Assembly (NCBI RefSeq): GCF_016583785.1
Contig: NZ_NRRU01000043.1
Coordinates: 1 to 43,225 of the forward strand
DNA: 43,225 nucleotides
Direction: 5' to 3'
Source: Rubrivivax gelatinosus
Lineage (GTDB): Bacteria > Pseudomonadota > Gammaproteobacteria > Burkholderiales > Burkholderiaceae_C
In this document: positions 34,031 to 43,225 of the stretch, piece by piece
Layout of the letters: every line of letters begins with the position of its first letter
Position numbering within the stretch: the stretch's first letter is position 1
Position numbers and translations under genes: made by a program
Notes under the pieces: generated by a model
Databases searched by the model: none
What the model was told of the DNA's origin: nothing
Seen by the model: the letters and a program-made list of their open reading frames with translations, nothing else

Positions 34031-34088
34031 GGTTGCGTGTCACGCAAGCAATTGCCGGCTTCACGGTTGATAGAGCGGAGCCTAGAGT
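34031..34088 (+). promoter_or_regulatory. LysR-type box B with -10, upstream of the MFS gene
   Basis: GGTTG-N9-CAAGC (34031-34049) includes the perfect palindrome TTGCGTG-T-CACGCAA (34033-34047). TAGAGT (34083-34088) follows after 33 bases, the same distance as in boxes A and C. The intervening bases share CGGCT and TTGA at matching positions with box C. The GTG start of the transporter is 32 bases beyond the -10. Confidence 0.65.
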
Positions 34089-34120
34089 TCTGCTCTTCGC
34101 TGCCTTGACAAGCGCCTGCC

Positions 34121-35344
34121 GTGCCCAGACTCCTGCCGCCCACCCCCGCCCGCCAGCTCTGGACACTGGCGGTGCTCAGCCTGCTGATGGGCTTCGCGTC
34201 GATCTCGACCGACCTGTACCTGCCGGCGATGCCGGCGATGCGCGCCGCGCTCGGCGCCAGCCCTGGCACTCTTGATCTGACGGTCTCGGGCTTCCTGATC
34301 GGCTTCAGCCTCGGGCAACTCCTGTGGGGCCCGATCTCCGATCGGTACGGGCGGCGCCTGCCCGTCACGCTGGGGCTGCTGCTGTTCATCGTCGGCTCCG
34401 CCGGGTGCGCGCTGGCCGACAGCGCGCCGGCGCTGGTGGCCTGGCGCGTGCTGCAGGCCGCGGGCGCCTGCGTCAGCGTGGTGCTGGCGCGCGCGATGGT
34501 GCGTGACCTGTACTCGGGCGCGCCGGCGGCCAGGATGATGTCGACGCTGATGACCGTGATGGCGATCGCGCCGCTGATCGGCCCCAGCGCCGGCGGCTGG
34601 ATCCTGGCGTTCGGCTCGTGGCGGGCCATCTTCTGGACGCTGGCGGGGATCGGCGTGCTCACGCTCGCGGCACTCTGGACGCTGCCCGAGACCTTGCCCG
34701 CGCAGCGGCGCACGCGGGAGCCGCTGCGGCGCGCGCTCGCCCGCTACGGCGCGCTGCTCGGGCAGCCCCGGCTGCTGGGCTACCTGGGCGTCGGCGGTTT
34801 CTTCTACGGCGGCATGTATGCCTACGTGGCTGGGACGCCGTTCGCGTACATCGAGGTCCACCACGTCAGCCCGCAGCACTACGGGCTGCTCTTCGGCCTG
34901 GGCATCGTCGGCATCATGGGCGCCAACCTGCTGAATGCGCGGCTGGTCGGCCGCTTCGGGGGCGACCGCCTGATGCGCGCCGGCGCCGTCGGCGCGGCCC
35001 TGGCCGGCGTGGCCGCTGCCCTCGCCGCAGGCACCGGCTGGGGCGGGCTGACCGGCCTGCTGCTGGCGCTGTTCTTCTTCGTCTCGTGCACCGGCTTCAT
35101 CGTCGCCAATGCGATCACCGGCGCACTCGACGACGAGCCGGCGGCCGCCGGTGCGGTCTCGGCGCTGGTCGGTGCCACCCAGTACGGAACGGGCATCCTG
35201 GGCTCGGCAGCCGTCGGCTTGCTGGCGGACGGAACGGCGGCACCGATGGGCTGGGTCATCGCCGTGTTCGGCATCGCCAGCGCGCTGTCGGCGGCGTGGC
35301 TGGTGGGGTCGCGCGCTGGCGTGGCGCCCGTGCCGGCGCGCTGA
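34121..35344 (+). CDS. Bcr/CflA-family MFS drug efflux transporter
   Basis: This 407-residue inner-membrane proton antiporter has twelve spans. It has the early motif STDLYLPAMPAM and motif A in LLWGPISDRYGRRLPVT, then VAWRVLQAAGACVSVVLARAMVRDLYSG and IAPLIGPSAGGWI (motif C-like), all typical of the Bcr/CflA drug-resistance group. The GTG start is used because it gives the usual short N-terminus and no ATG fits. It lies 102 bases after the Tat-ADH gene but has its own LysR-type box and -10. It may export a toxic substrate or product of the neighbouring dehydrogenases (inference). Confidence 0.9.
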   Translation: MPRLLPPTPARQLWTLAVLSLLMGFASISTDLYLPAMPAMRAALGASPGTLDLTVSGFLIGFSLGQLLWGPISDRYGRRLPVTLGLLLFIVGSAGCALADSAPALVAWRVLQAAGACVSVVLARAMVRDLYSGAPAARMMSTLMTVMAIAPLIGPSAGGWILAFGSWRAIFWTLAGIGVLTLAALWTLPETLPAQRRTREPLRRALARYGALLGQPRLLGYLGVGGFFYGGMYAYVAGTPFAYIEVHHVSPQHYGLLFGLGIVGIMGANLLNARLVGRFGGDRLMRAGAVGAALAGVAAALAAGTGWGGLTGLLLALFFFVSCTGFIVANAITGALDDEPAAAGAVSALVGATQYGTGILGSAAVGLLADGTAAPMGWVIAVFGIASALSAAWLVGSRAGVAPVPAR

Positions 35345-35352
35345 GCCGCAGG

Positions 35353-36327
35353 TCAGCCCTTCTGCCGCAGCGTCTTGCGCCCCCTGGCTTCGGCCGTGAC
35401 CAGTTCCCTGGCGCTCAGCTCGTAGGCCGCGGAGTCGGCCAGGCGCTCGACCGCCAGATCGATGAAGGCGCGCACCCGCAGCGGCTGCGCCGAGCGGCTG
35501 CCGTAGTACACGTGCACGCTCAGGTGGTCGGTCACGTGCTGCGTCAGCAGCGGCACCAGCCGCCCGGCGCGAATGTGCGCGGCGGCCGACAGGTTGGACA
35601 AGGAGCCGATGACGTGCCCGGAGAGCACGGCCTCGCATTCCAGCTCGGTGTCGTTGGTCGACAGCGCTGGCGGCAGGTCGCGGCTGACGACTTCGGTGCC
35701 GACCTTGAAGTACCACGGCAGCACGCGCCCGGTTCCCGGATGGCGGAACATGCTGCAGCGGTGCGAGGCCAGTTCGTCCAGCGAGCCCGGCGCGCCGTGC
35801 GCGGCCAGGTAGGCGGGCGCGGCGCAGACGATGAGCTGCACCGTGAACAGCCGGCGCGCGATCAGCCCGTCCTCGGGCGGCGCGCCGATGCGAAACCCGA
35901 CGTCGGCGCGGTCCTGAACCCAGTTGCCGATGCGGTCGTCCAGCTGCACCTCGGGCTGCACCTCGCCGTGCTGGCGGCAGAAGGCGTCGATCACGGGCCA
36001 GATCACCGGCAGGAAGGAGGACTTCGGCGCGACGATGCGCAGCGGCCCCGCGACCTCGTCCTTGGCCGCGCGCACGCGCTGCATCGCACGCTCCAGCGCC
36101 GCGAGCGCCGGCTGGGTGGCTTCCAGGAACTGCTGGCCTTCGTCGGTGAGCGCGATGTTGCGTGTCGTGCGGTGCAGCAGCCGCGCACCCAGGCGCTGCT
36201 CCAGCTGTGCCAGCGCCTGGCTCGCCGCCTGCGGGCTGACGCCCTGCGCCGCGGCGGCGCGGCGCAGGCTGCCGAGCTCGACGGCCTTGGCAAACATCTC
36301 GATCGCACGCAACTCGTTCATCGCCAT
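35353..36327 (-). CDS. LysR-family transcriptional regulator
   Basis: This 324-residue regulator has an N-terminal winged helix-turn-helix (about 3-62: FAKAVELGSLRRAAAAQGVSPQAASQALAQLEQRLG, then LLHRTTRNIALTDEG) and a co-inducer-binding domain (about 92-295). It is of the CrgA/AaeR-like group with the single HTH and LPWYFKVG-type C-terminal domain. It is divergent from the SDR operon, with box C in between, so it is the prime candidate to bind boxes A, B and C. The effector is unknown; the target genes suggest an aldehyde, quinone or other electrophile (inference). ATG 36327 follows AGGGG by about five bases; an ATG at 36321 is an alternative. Confidence 0.92.
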   Translation of the reverse strand: MAMNELRAIEMFAKAVELGSLRRAAAAQGVSPQAASQALAQLEQRLGARLLHRTTRNIALTDEGQQFLEATQPALAALERAMQRVRAAKDEVAGPLRIVAPKSSFLPVIWPVIDAFCRQHGEVQPEVQLDDRIGNWVQDRADVGFRIGAPPEDGLIARRLFTVQLIVCAAPAYLAAHGAPGSLDELASHRCSMFRHPGTGRVLPWYFKVGTEVVSRDLPPALSTNDTELECEAVLSGHVIGSLSNLSAAAHIRAGRLVPLLTQHVTDHLSVHVYYGSRSAQPLRVRAFIDLAVERLADSAAYELSARELVTAEARGRKTLRQKG

Positions 36328-36363
36328 GGCGGCCCCTGGTGTGTCGTTTGATTATCAATTGCA

Positions 36364-36421
36364 GCTTGCTTCTGGTGCAAGCTGCTAACGGCTAGTTGAT
36401 TGACAGCGAGCGGCCTACAGT
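36364..36421 (+). promoter_or_regulatory. LysR-type box C with -10, between lysR and the SDR operon
   Basis: GCTTG-N9-CAAGC (36364-36382) lies inside a longer perfect dyad GCAGCTTGC-N7-GCAAGCTGC (36361-36385) with the T-N11-A core. TACAGT (36416-36421) follows after 33 bases. The ATG of the SDR gene is 28 bases beyond. The divergent placement is the classical arrangement for a LysR regulator that activates its neighbour and represses itself. Confidence 0.75.
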
Positions 36422-36449
36422 CACTCTCGTCCAACCCCAGGAGATCGTC

Positions 36450-38211
<1,762 letters not shown>

Positions 38212-38241
38212 ACCACGCACCCTTTGCTGGAACCTCACGCC

Positions 38242-39309
38242 ATGACCACTGCTGTGCGCGCCTACGCCGCCCATTCGCCCACCAGCCCGCTGGGCCTGTT
38301 CAAGCTCGACCGCCGCAGCCCGCGCGCCGACGACGTCGTCATCGAGATCCTCTACTGCGGCGTCTGCCATTCCGACCTGCACAGCGTGCGCAACGACTGG
38401 GGCAATGCCACTTACCCGCTGGTGCCGGGCCACGAGATCGTCGGTCGCGTCGTCGAGGTCGGCGCCGAGGTCACGCGCTTCAAGACCGGCGACCGCGTCG
38501 GCGTCGGCTGCCTGGTCGATTCGTGCCGGCAGTGCAGCGCCTGCGGCAAGGGCTGGGAGCAGTACTGCGAGAGCGGCCGCGTCGACACCTACAACAGCGT
38601 CGACCGCCTCGACGGCCGGCCGACGCAAGGCGGCTACTCGGAGAAGATCATCGTCAGCGACGCCTTCGTGCTGAAGCTGCCCGACAAGCTGGACCTGGCG
38701 GGCACGGCGCCGCTGCTGTGCGCGGGCATCACCACCTACTCGCCGCTGCGCCACTGGAAGGTCGGGCCCGGCAGCAAGGTCGCGGTGGTCGGCCTCGGCG
38801 GCCTGGGCCACATGGCGCTGAAGCTGGCGCGGGCGATGGGCGCCGAGGTGACGCTGTTCACGCGCTCGCCGGGCAAGGAGGCCGACGCGCGCCGGCTGGG
38901 CGCCCACCGCGTCGTGCTGTCCACCGATGAGACGCAGCTGGACGGCGTGGCCGGCCGCTTCGACCTGATCATCGATACCGTGCCCTATGTGCACGACCTG
39001 AACCCCTACCTGCCCACGCTGGCCACCGGCGGCACGCTGGTGCTGGTGGGCTACCTGGGGCCGCTGGACCCGGCGCTGAACTCCGCGCCGCTGGTGCTGG
39101 GCCGCAAGGCGGTGGCGGGCTCGCTGATCGGCGGCATCGCCGAGACCCAGGAGATGCTGGACTTCTGCGGCCTGCACGGCATCACCTCGGACACCGAGAC
39201 CATCGCCATCCAGGACATCAACGAAGCCTACGAGCGCCTGCTCAGGAGCGACGTGAAGTACCGCTTCGTGATCGACATGGCGTCGCTGAAGCAAGAGGCG
39301 ACGGTGTGA
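38242..39309 (+). CDS. Zinc-dependent NAD(P) alcohol dehydrogenase (YahK-like)
   Basis: This 355-residue medium-chain dehydrogenase has catalytic zinc residues in YCGVCHSDLHS (C39/C42 region) and GHEIVG (H64/E65), structural cysteines C95, C98, C101 and C109, and nucleotide motif VGLGGLGHMALKLA. It belongs to the broad-specificity aldehyde reductase group. It lacks an export signal, unlike the related 32777-34018 protein. ATG 38242 (MTTAVRAYAAHSP) is preferred over TTG 38224 because it begins the conserved domain. Its stop overlaps the GTG of the next gene (39306-39309). Confidence 0.92.
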   Translation: MTTAVRAYAAHSPTSPLGLFKLDRRSPRADDVVIEILYCGVCHSDLHSVRNDWGNATYPLVPGHEIVGRVVEVGAEVTRFKTGDRVGVGCLVDSCRQCSACGKGWEQYCESGRVDTYNSVDRLDGRPTQGGYSEKIIVSDAFVLKLPDKLDLAGTAPLLCAGITTYSPLRHWKVGPGSKVAVVGLGGLGHMALKLARAMGAEVTLFTRSPGKEADARRLGAHRVVLSTDETQLDGVAGRFDLIIDTVPYVHDLNPYLPTLATGGTLVLVGYLGPLDPALNSAPLVLGRKAVAGSLIGGIAETQEMLDFCGLHGITSDTETIAIQDINEAYERLLRSDVKYRFVIDMASLKQEATV

Positions 39310-40094
39310 GCGTTGGACCAATGAAGGTCCTCGTCGTCGGCGCTACCGGCAGCATAGGCCGTCTGGTCGTCGCCGAGGCGCTGCGCCAGGGCCACGCGGT
39401 GCGCGTGCTGGTGCGCGATGCGGGCCGCGCCGGCGCATTGCCGGCGCAGGCCGAGCGCGTCGTCGGCGAACTCACCCGCGCCGAGACGCTGGCCGCCGCC
39501 GTCGACGGCATCCAGGCCATCGTGTTCACCCACGGCTCGAGCGCCGGCGGCAAGGCCGGCGCCGAGCATGTCGACTACGGCGGCGTGCGCAACGTGCTGA
39601 CGGCGCTGAACGGGCGTGCGGTACGCGTCGCCCTGATGACCGCCATCGGCGTCACCGACCGGCTGGGCCACTTCAACCGCGCCACCGAGGGCCACGACTG
39701 GAAGCGCCGCGGCGAGCGCCTGGTGCGCGCCAGCGGCCTGCCGTACACGGTCGTGCGGCCGGGCTGGTTCGACTACAACGCGGCCGACCAGCAACGGCTG
39801 GTCCTGCTGCAGGGCGACACCCGCCACGCCGGCAACTCCAGCGATGGCGTCGTATCGCGCCGCCAGATCGCCGAGCTGCTGGTGCGCAGCCTGGGCGCGG
39901 ACGCCGCCCTGGGCAAGACCTTCGAACTGGTGGCCGAACGCGGCGCGGCGACCAACGACTTCGACAGCTTGTTCGCCGCGCTGGATGCGGACACCCCGGG
40001 CGCGCTGGACGCCGTGCGCGACGCACCCAACATGCCCTTGGACCAGGAGCCGGCGCGCGTGCGCGCGGACCTGGAGCGGCTGGCCGCCCGCTGA
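39306..40094 (+). CDS. NmrA-like/atypical SDR NAD(P)-binding protein
   Basis: This 262-residue Rossmann protein has MKVLVVGATGSIGRLVVAEA and RVLVRDAGRA at the N-terminus, a GxxGxxG dinucleotide motif, and YTVVRPGWFDYN in the place used by atypical SDRs that lack the full Tyr-Lys pair. Members reduce quinones or act as redox sensors. The GTG at 39306 overlaps the upstream stop and is seven bases after AAGAGG; an ATG at 39321 would also serve. It belongs to the same operon as its neighbours. Confidence 0.86.
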   Translation: MSVGPMKVLVVGATGSIGRLVVAEALRQGHAVRVLVRDAGRAGALPAQAERVVGELTRAETLAAAVDGIQAIVFTHGSSAGGKAGAEHVDYGGVRNVLTALNGRAVRVALMTAIGVTDRLGHFNRATEGHDWKRRGERLVRASGLPYTVVRPGWFDYNAADQQRLVLLQGDTRHAGNSSDGVVSRRQIAELLVRSLGADAALGKTFELVAERGAATNDFDSLFAALDADTPGALDAVRDAPNMPLDQEPARVRADLERLAAR

Positions 40095-40143
40095 CACCTG
40101 GCCGCCAGTGCCTCGGCCACCCCATCAGATACAGGAGTCCACC

Positions 40144-40962
40144 ATGAAACTGCTTGCTGCCACCGCCGCGGCCTTGACGCTGTCCATGCTGGACACGGCC
40201 GGCGCTGCCGAACCCGAGCTGCAGATCCGACGCGCCGGCACGCGCCCCGTCTACACCGCGCCGGCCGAGAACTTCACCGGCACCGTCCAGGTGGAGATGC
40301 TGCAGACGCCTGCCGGTGCCGAGCGCGCGTCGGCCGGCAGCGTGAGCTTTGCGCCCGGCGCCCGCACCGCCTGGCACAGCCACCCGCTGGGCCAGACGCT
40401 GGTCGTGACGGCCGGCGTCGGCCGCGTGCAGCGCTGGGGCGGGCCGATGGAGGAGATCCGCGTCGGCGACGTCGTGCACATCGCGCCGCAGGTCAAACAC
40501 TGGCATGGCGCCGCGCCCGACAGCGCGATGACGCACATCGCCATCACCGAGATGCAGGACGGCAAGGCCGCCACGTGGCTGGAACACGTCAGCGACGCCC
40601 AGTACCTCGTGCCGTCCGAGAAGGCCGCCACCGTGGCGCCGGCCGGGCAGGGCCGGCAGCTGTTCGGCGACATCGCGCCCAAGTTCGCCCAGCTGACCGA
40701 CGAGGTGTTGTTCGGCGACGTCTGGGCGCGCCCCGGCCTGTCGCCGCGCGACCGCAGCCTGATCACGGTCAGCGCCTTGATCGCGATGAACCGGGCCGAG
40801 CAGCTGCGTGGCCACCTGACGCTGGCGCGCCGCAACGGCCTGTCGGACGCCGAACTGATCGAGGCCATCACGCAGCTCGGTTTCTACGCCGGCTGGCCCA
40901 GCGCGGTGACGGCCATCGGCGTGGCGCGCGAGGTGTTCGGCGTGCCGGCTGTCCAGCCCTGA
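40144..40962 (+). CDS. Secreted cupin-carboxymuconolactone decarboxylase fusion
   Basis: This 272-residue protein has a signal peptide (MKLLAATAAALTLSMLDTAG, cleavage near AGA-AEP), a cupin domain (about 35-145) with metal ligands H78, H80, Q84 and H119/H121 (WHSHPLGQT, KHWHG), and a CMD/AhpD-like domain (about 165-268: DVWARPGLSPRDRSLITVSALIA). The CMD part has no C-x-x-C pair, so peroxidase activity of the AhpD type is excluded. Fusions of this kind are common beside LysR-AKR-ADH clusters, but their activity is not settled as far as I know. CAGGAG precedes the ATG. It is the last gene of the operon and the second exported protein of the cluster. Confidence 0.9.
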   Translation: MKLLAATAAALTLSMLDTAGAAEPELQIRRAGTRPVYTAPAENFTGTVQVEMLQTPAGAERASAGSVSFAPGARTAWHSHPLGQTLVVTAGVGRVQRWGGPMEEIRVGDVVHIAPQVKHWHGAAPDSAMTHIAITEMQDGKAATWLEHVSDAQYLVPSEKAATVAPAGQGRQLFGDIAPKFAQLTDEVLFGDVWARPGLSPRDRSLITVSALIAMNRAEQLRGHLTLARRNGLSDAELIEAITQLGFYAGWPSAVTAIGVAREVFGVPAVQP

Positions 40963-41019
40963 GCGATCCGTCTCGATGGCAGCTTGGCGCGACCTCGAGT
41001 AGGAGATCGCGGGCGCCTC

Positions 41020-41037
41020 GCGGCGATCGCTCGCCGC
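41020..41037 (+). terminator. Stem-loop downstream of the redox operon
   Basis: GCGGCGA and TCGCCGC pair perfectly around TCGC, 58 bases after the last stop codon of the operon. There is no U tract. It is a candidate 3' end of the operon transcript. The rest of 40963-41134 shows nothing else recognisable. Confidence 0.35.
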
Positions 41038-41134
41038 AGCAGGTCTTGCGGTCTGTGTCGCCTGTCGACACGGCCGCCGACGTCCACGCGCACCATCGGG
41101 TACGCTCGCCCCAGGCCAGCCACCGGAGCAGCGC

Positions 41135-41419
41135 ATGAGTCGGCACCACACCACCCTGATCCGCGCGCTGTTCCACGACCCGCCGCCGCACAACCTGCAC
41201 TGGCGCGACGTCGAGGCGCTGCTGCGGCACGTCGGCACCAGCATCGAGCCGATCTCGGGCGCGCGGCTGCGCGTGACGCTCAACCGCGCCGAGGACATCC
41301 TGCACCGCCCGCACGGCGACGAGGTCGACAGCCAGTCGGTGCTGCACGTGCGCGCCTTCCTCGGACGCGCCGGGGTGACGCCGGCGGCGTTCGAGGGCAC
41401 GGGCGACGCGGCCGGCTGA
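41135..41419 (+). CDS. Solitary HicA-like protein
   Basis: This 94-residue protein resembles the HicA mRNA-interferase family, particularly the branch with LHWRDVEALLRHVGTSIEP at the start and a histidine in ILHRPHGDE, the place of the catalytic His in the double-stranded-RNA-binding fold. A conserved ending VRAFLGRAGVTP follows. The partner antitoxin gene hicB is usually immediately downstream, but none is seen on either side. It may be a domesticated RNA-binding protein rather than an active toxin. The start is 4-5 bases after GGAGCAGC. Confidence 0.72.
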   Translation: MSRHHTTLIRALFHDPPPHNLHWRDVEALLRHVGTSIEPISGARLRVTLNRAEDILHRPHGDEVDSQSVLHVRAFLGRAGVTPAAFEGTGDAAG

Positions 41420-41559
41420 GGCCGCCCGGTACCAAATCCTTCACGAAACGCCCGTGCGCGGGCGCAGCCTCCTCCCTCTGGCCGATGGAGCGCCGGCACG
41501 CGCGCCGCTAGCGTGCCCGGCTTCGACGTCACGAGAGGGCAGGGAGGCCCGTCAGAGCC

Positions 41560-42837
41560 ATGAAGGGGATCGAGATTGCACGCCGGTGTCTGCGTGCCGG
41601 CGGCGGGGTGCTGCTGGCCGCGACGGCCTGGAGCGCACAAGGCGCCGCGTACGACACGTCCGAGTACGGCCAGATGCTGCGCGCCCTGGACGAGCCCAAC
41701 GGGCGTTCGTTCTTCGGCGGCCCGATGGTCGACAACGTGACCCGGGCCTGGAAGGCCGCGCAGCCGCTGGAGGTGATCGAGGTGCCGGTGGCGCCGAGCA
41801 CCGACCGCAGCCGCCTGCTGCGCCGCTTCGTCTCGGCCGGGCACCCGATTCCGGCCGCGGCGCTGAAGGCGATGTCTTTCGACCCGGACCGCAGCGCGCC
41901 GTCGGGGCCGCGTGCCTGGCAGGTCTACTGGAGCCTGACGCACGTGCAGCCGATCAACGGCGCGTCGCCGCGGCACATGTTCTCGACGGCGCAGCGCCGC
42001 TTCGTCCAGTGCGCCGCGGCCAAGGTGGTCGAGGCCGGCTCGCTGTACTTCGTGTCGCTGGACACGCGCGGCGACCCCTACGGCGCCGATCTGGAGTTCA
42101 ACAAGCCGGGGGTGTGGTCGAACGAGGCGGTTGCGCGCGACGCCGACGTCGCCGCCGAAGTGCGTGCCGTCTGCGGCCCGGTGCTGAGCGCCGCCGAGGG
42201 CGACGAAGAAGGCCGCCGGCAGCTGGATCAGCTGCTGACGCCGCCGGCGCCGAGCGCGGCGGAAACGGCACTCCAGGCGCAGGGCCTGCTCGCCGCGCCG
42301 CCGCAGGCCGCCAGCGCCGAGGCGGCGGCTTCCGCCCCCGAGGGCACGCCCTTCGGCAACACGAAAGCGCGCATCCGGCTGTTCCAGCAGAACGGGCTGG
42401 AGGGTGGCCTCACGGACGAGGCCGCCTGTTCCTCCCGCGGCAGCACGAAGGCGGCGGGCGGCGGCTTCTGGAACGCGCTGGCGTCGACCCTGCACGTGGC
42501 GTCCAGCACCAGCATCGGCATGCCGGAAACCGAGACCACGCGCCATCTGTCGGACCGCAGCCGGGCGGGCTCCAAGGCCTATTTCTTCGAGCGCGAGGTC
42601 ACGGCCTGGGCACCGGTAACGGTGGACTACGGCTTCGGCAGCGCGGCCACGGGTGCGAGCTGCGCCACCATCCACGCGAGCTTTGTCCCCGAGGCGGGCG
42701 CCGACTACGAGGCGCGCATGGACGTCGGCCGCGCTTTCTGCCGCCTGATCGTCAGCCGGATCCTGCCCGGCGGCGATCTGCTCCCGGTGGCGGTGCGGCG
42801 CGCGGCCTCGTCCTGCCCGCCGGAAGAAAAGCAGTAG
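41560..42837 (+). CDS. Secreted protein of unknown function
   Basis: This 425-residue product has an N-terminal signal peptide (RAGGGVLLAATAWSAQGAAYD, cleavage near QGA). I do not recognise a domain. The first part (about 30-220) contains RFVQCAAAKVVEAGSLYFVSLDTRG and is globular-looking. An alanine/proline/glutamate-rich linker (about 225-265) separates it from a second globular part (about 270-415). There are six cysteines in the mature protein, so disulfides are possible. It is not obviously in an operon; the gap before it (41420-41559) has no clear promoter. Base composition matches the surroundings, so recent transfer is not suggested. Confidence 0.75.
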   Translation: MKGIEIARRCLRAGGGVLLAATAWSAQGAAYDTSEYGQMLRALDEPNGRSFFGGPMVDNVTRAWKAAQPLEVIEVPVAPSTDRSRLLRRFVSAGHPIPAAALKAMSFDPDRSAPSGPRAWQVYWSLTHVQPINGASPRHMFSTAQRRFVQCAAAKVVEAGSLYFVSLDTRGDPYGADLEFNKPGVWSNEAVARDADVAAEVRAVCGPVLSAAEGDEEGRRQLDQLLTPPAPSAAETALQAQGLLAAPPQAASAEAAASAPEGTPFGNTKARIRLFQQNGLEGGLTDEAACSSRGSTKAAGGGFWNALASTLHVASSTSIGMPETETTRHLSDRSRAGSKAYFFEREVTAWAPVTVDYGFGSAATGASCATIHASFVPEAGADYEARMDVGRAFCRLIVSRILPGGDLLPVAVRRAASSCPPEEKQ

Positions 42838-42852
42838 CGCCGGCGCCGCGCC

Positions 42853-43225
42853 TCAGCGCGCCAGCTCGGCCTTCAGCAAGGCCGTCAGCGCCTGCAGCTC
42901 GGCCACGATGCGATCGGCCCGGTGCCGCAGCGCGGCGGCGTCGGCGCCGGCGGCGATGCCGTTCTCGTAGTCGACCAGCGCCGCCTGCAGCCGCGTCGCA
43001 CCGACGGTCGCGCAGGCGCCGCGCAGCGAATGGGCGCTGCGGCCGTCGAGCACGCCGGGGCCGTCGCGGTACTTCTGGACGAAGGTCTCGAGCACGCGGC
43101 GCAGCACCGGTGGCCGGCCGCCGACGTTGCGCAGCGCCAGCTCGACGTCCAGGCCCTCGGCTGCCGCCAGCCGTTCGTGCAGCGGCCGCAGCTCGCCGCT
43201 GCCTGCGGGCGCCGCCGCCGTCGGC
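42853..43225 (-). CDS. C-terminal Hpt domain of a hybrid sensor kinase (5' part outside window)
   Basis: The minus-strand frame is open to the right window edge. The visible 123 residues form a histidine-phosphotransfer domain: LDVELALRNVGGRPPVLRRV, LETFVQKYRDG, and the phospho-acceptor histidine in RSAHSLRGACATVGAT, followed by two helices ending in LKAELAR. Such a domain is normally the last module of a multi-step (HisKA-receiver-Hpt) kinase. The GTG at 43107 is internal and not a start. It ends 15 bases after the stop of the convergent secreted-protein gene. Confidence 0.88.
   Translation of the reverse strand, partial: PTAAAPAGSGELRPLHERLAAAEGLDVELALRNVGGRPPVLRRVLETFVQKYRDGPGVLDGRSAHSLRGACATVGATRLQAALVDYENGIAAGADAAALRHRADRIVAELQALTALLKAELAR

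Overview
The window is high-GC DNA with strong third-position G/C, typical of a motile betaproteobacterium of the order Burkholderiales (Rubrivivax/Roseateles/Leptothrix-like). The evidence for that placement is the codon use, a Bug/TctC-type binding protein, the intergenic repeats and the gene families; genus is inference. I see no rRNA, tRNA, CRISPR array, prophage or insertion sequence.

Layout. (1) 1-4804: end of a flagellar operon (flgI partial, flgJ, flgK, flgL, and a flagellin-IN-motif protein whose 5' end looks frameshifted). (2) 4805-7389: metY, three 60-bp hairpin repeats, and a Bug/TctC solute-binding protein whose ribosome-binding site is made by the last repeat. (3) 7704-10692 (minus): a Family 2A encapsulin nanocompartment, made of the shell protein and a cysteine desulfurase cargo with a ~225-residue disordered N-terminal loading domain. 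(4) 10954-18040: a class A beta-lactamase, then soxR divergent from an RND efflux operon (adaptor, pump, outer-membrane factor). A near-perfect sox box sits inside a 19-bp-spacer promoter of that operon. (5) 18159-19611: a NapC/NirT tetraheme quinol dehydrogenase and a secreted c-type cytochrome. (6) 19776-24281: CapA-like protein, small secreted protein, and a BvgS/EvgS-type hybrid sensor kinase. (7) 24299-32414 (minus): a complete kdp potassium-uptake operon, orf33-kdpF-A-B-C-orf39-kdpD-E. It includes two very small membrane-protein genes (33 and 39 codons) that fit between their neighbours with 4-base stop/start overlaps. (8) 32777-40962: a redox/aldehyde-type cluster: Tat-exported zinc alcohol dehydrogenase, Bcr/CflA transporter, LysR regulator, and a divergent operon of SDR, aldo/keto reductase, second zinc alcohol dehydrogenase, NmrA-like protein and secreted cupin-carboxymuconolactone-decarboxylase fusion. 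(9) 41135-43225: solitary HicA-like protein, an unknown secreted protein, and the Hpt end of a sensor kinase that runs out of the window.

The strongest observations are these. First, the encapsulin/cysteine desulfurase pair, a sulfur-handling protein organelle. Second, a shared promoter design in region 8: the sequence (G)(C/G)TTG-N9-CAAGC lies exactly 33 bases upstream of a -10-like TA(G/C)A(G/T)T in front of three separate transcription units, which suggests that the local LysR protein controls a small regulon. Third, the small kdp genes with tandem direct repeats upstream that suit KdpE. Fourth, the SoxR-controlled efflux operon.
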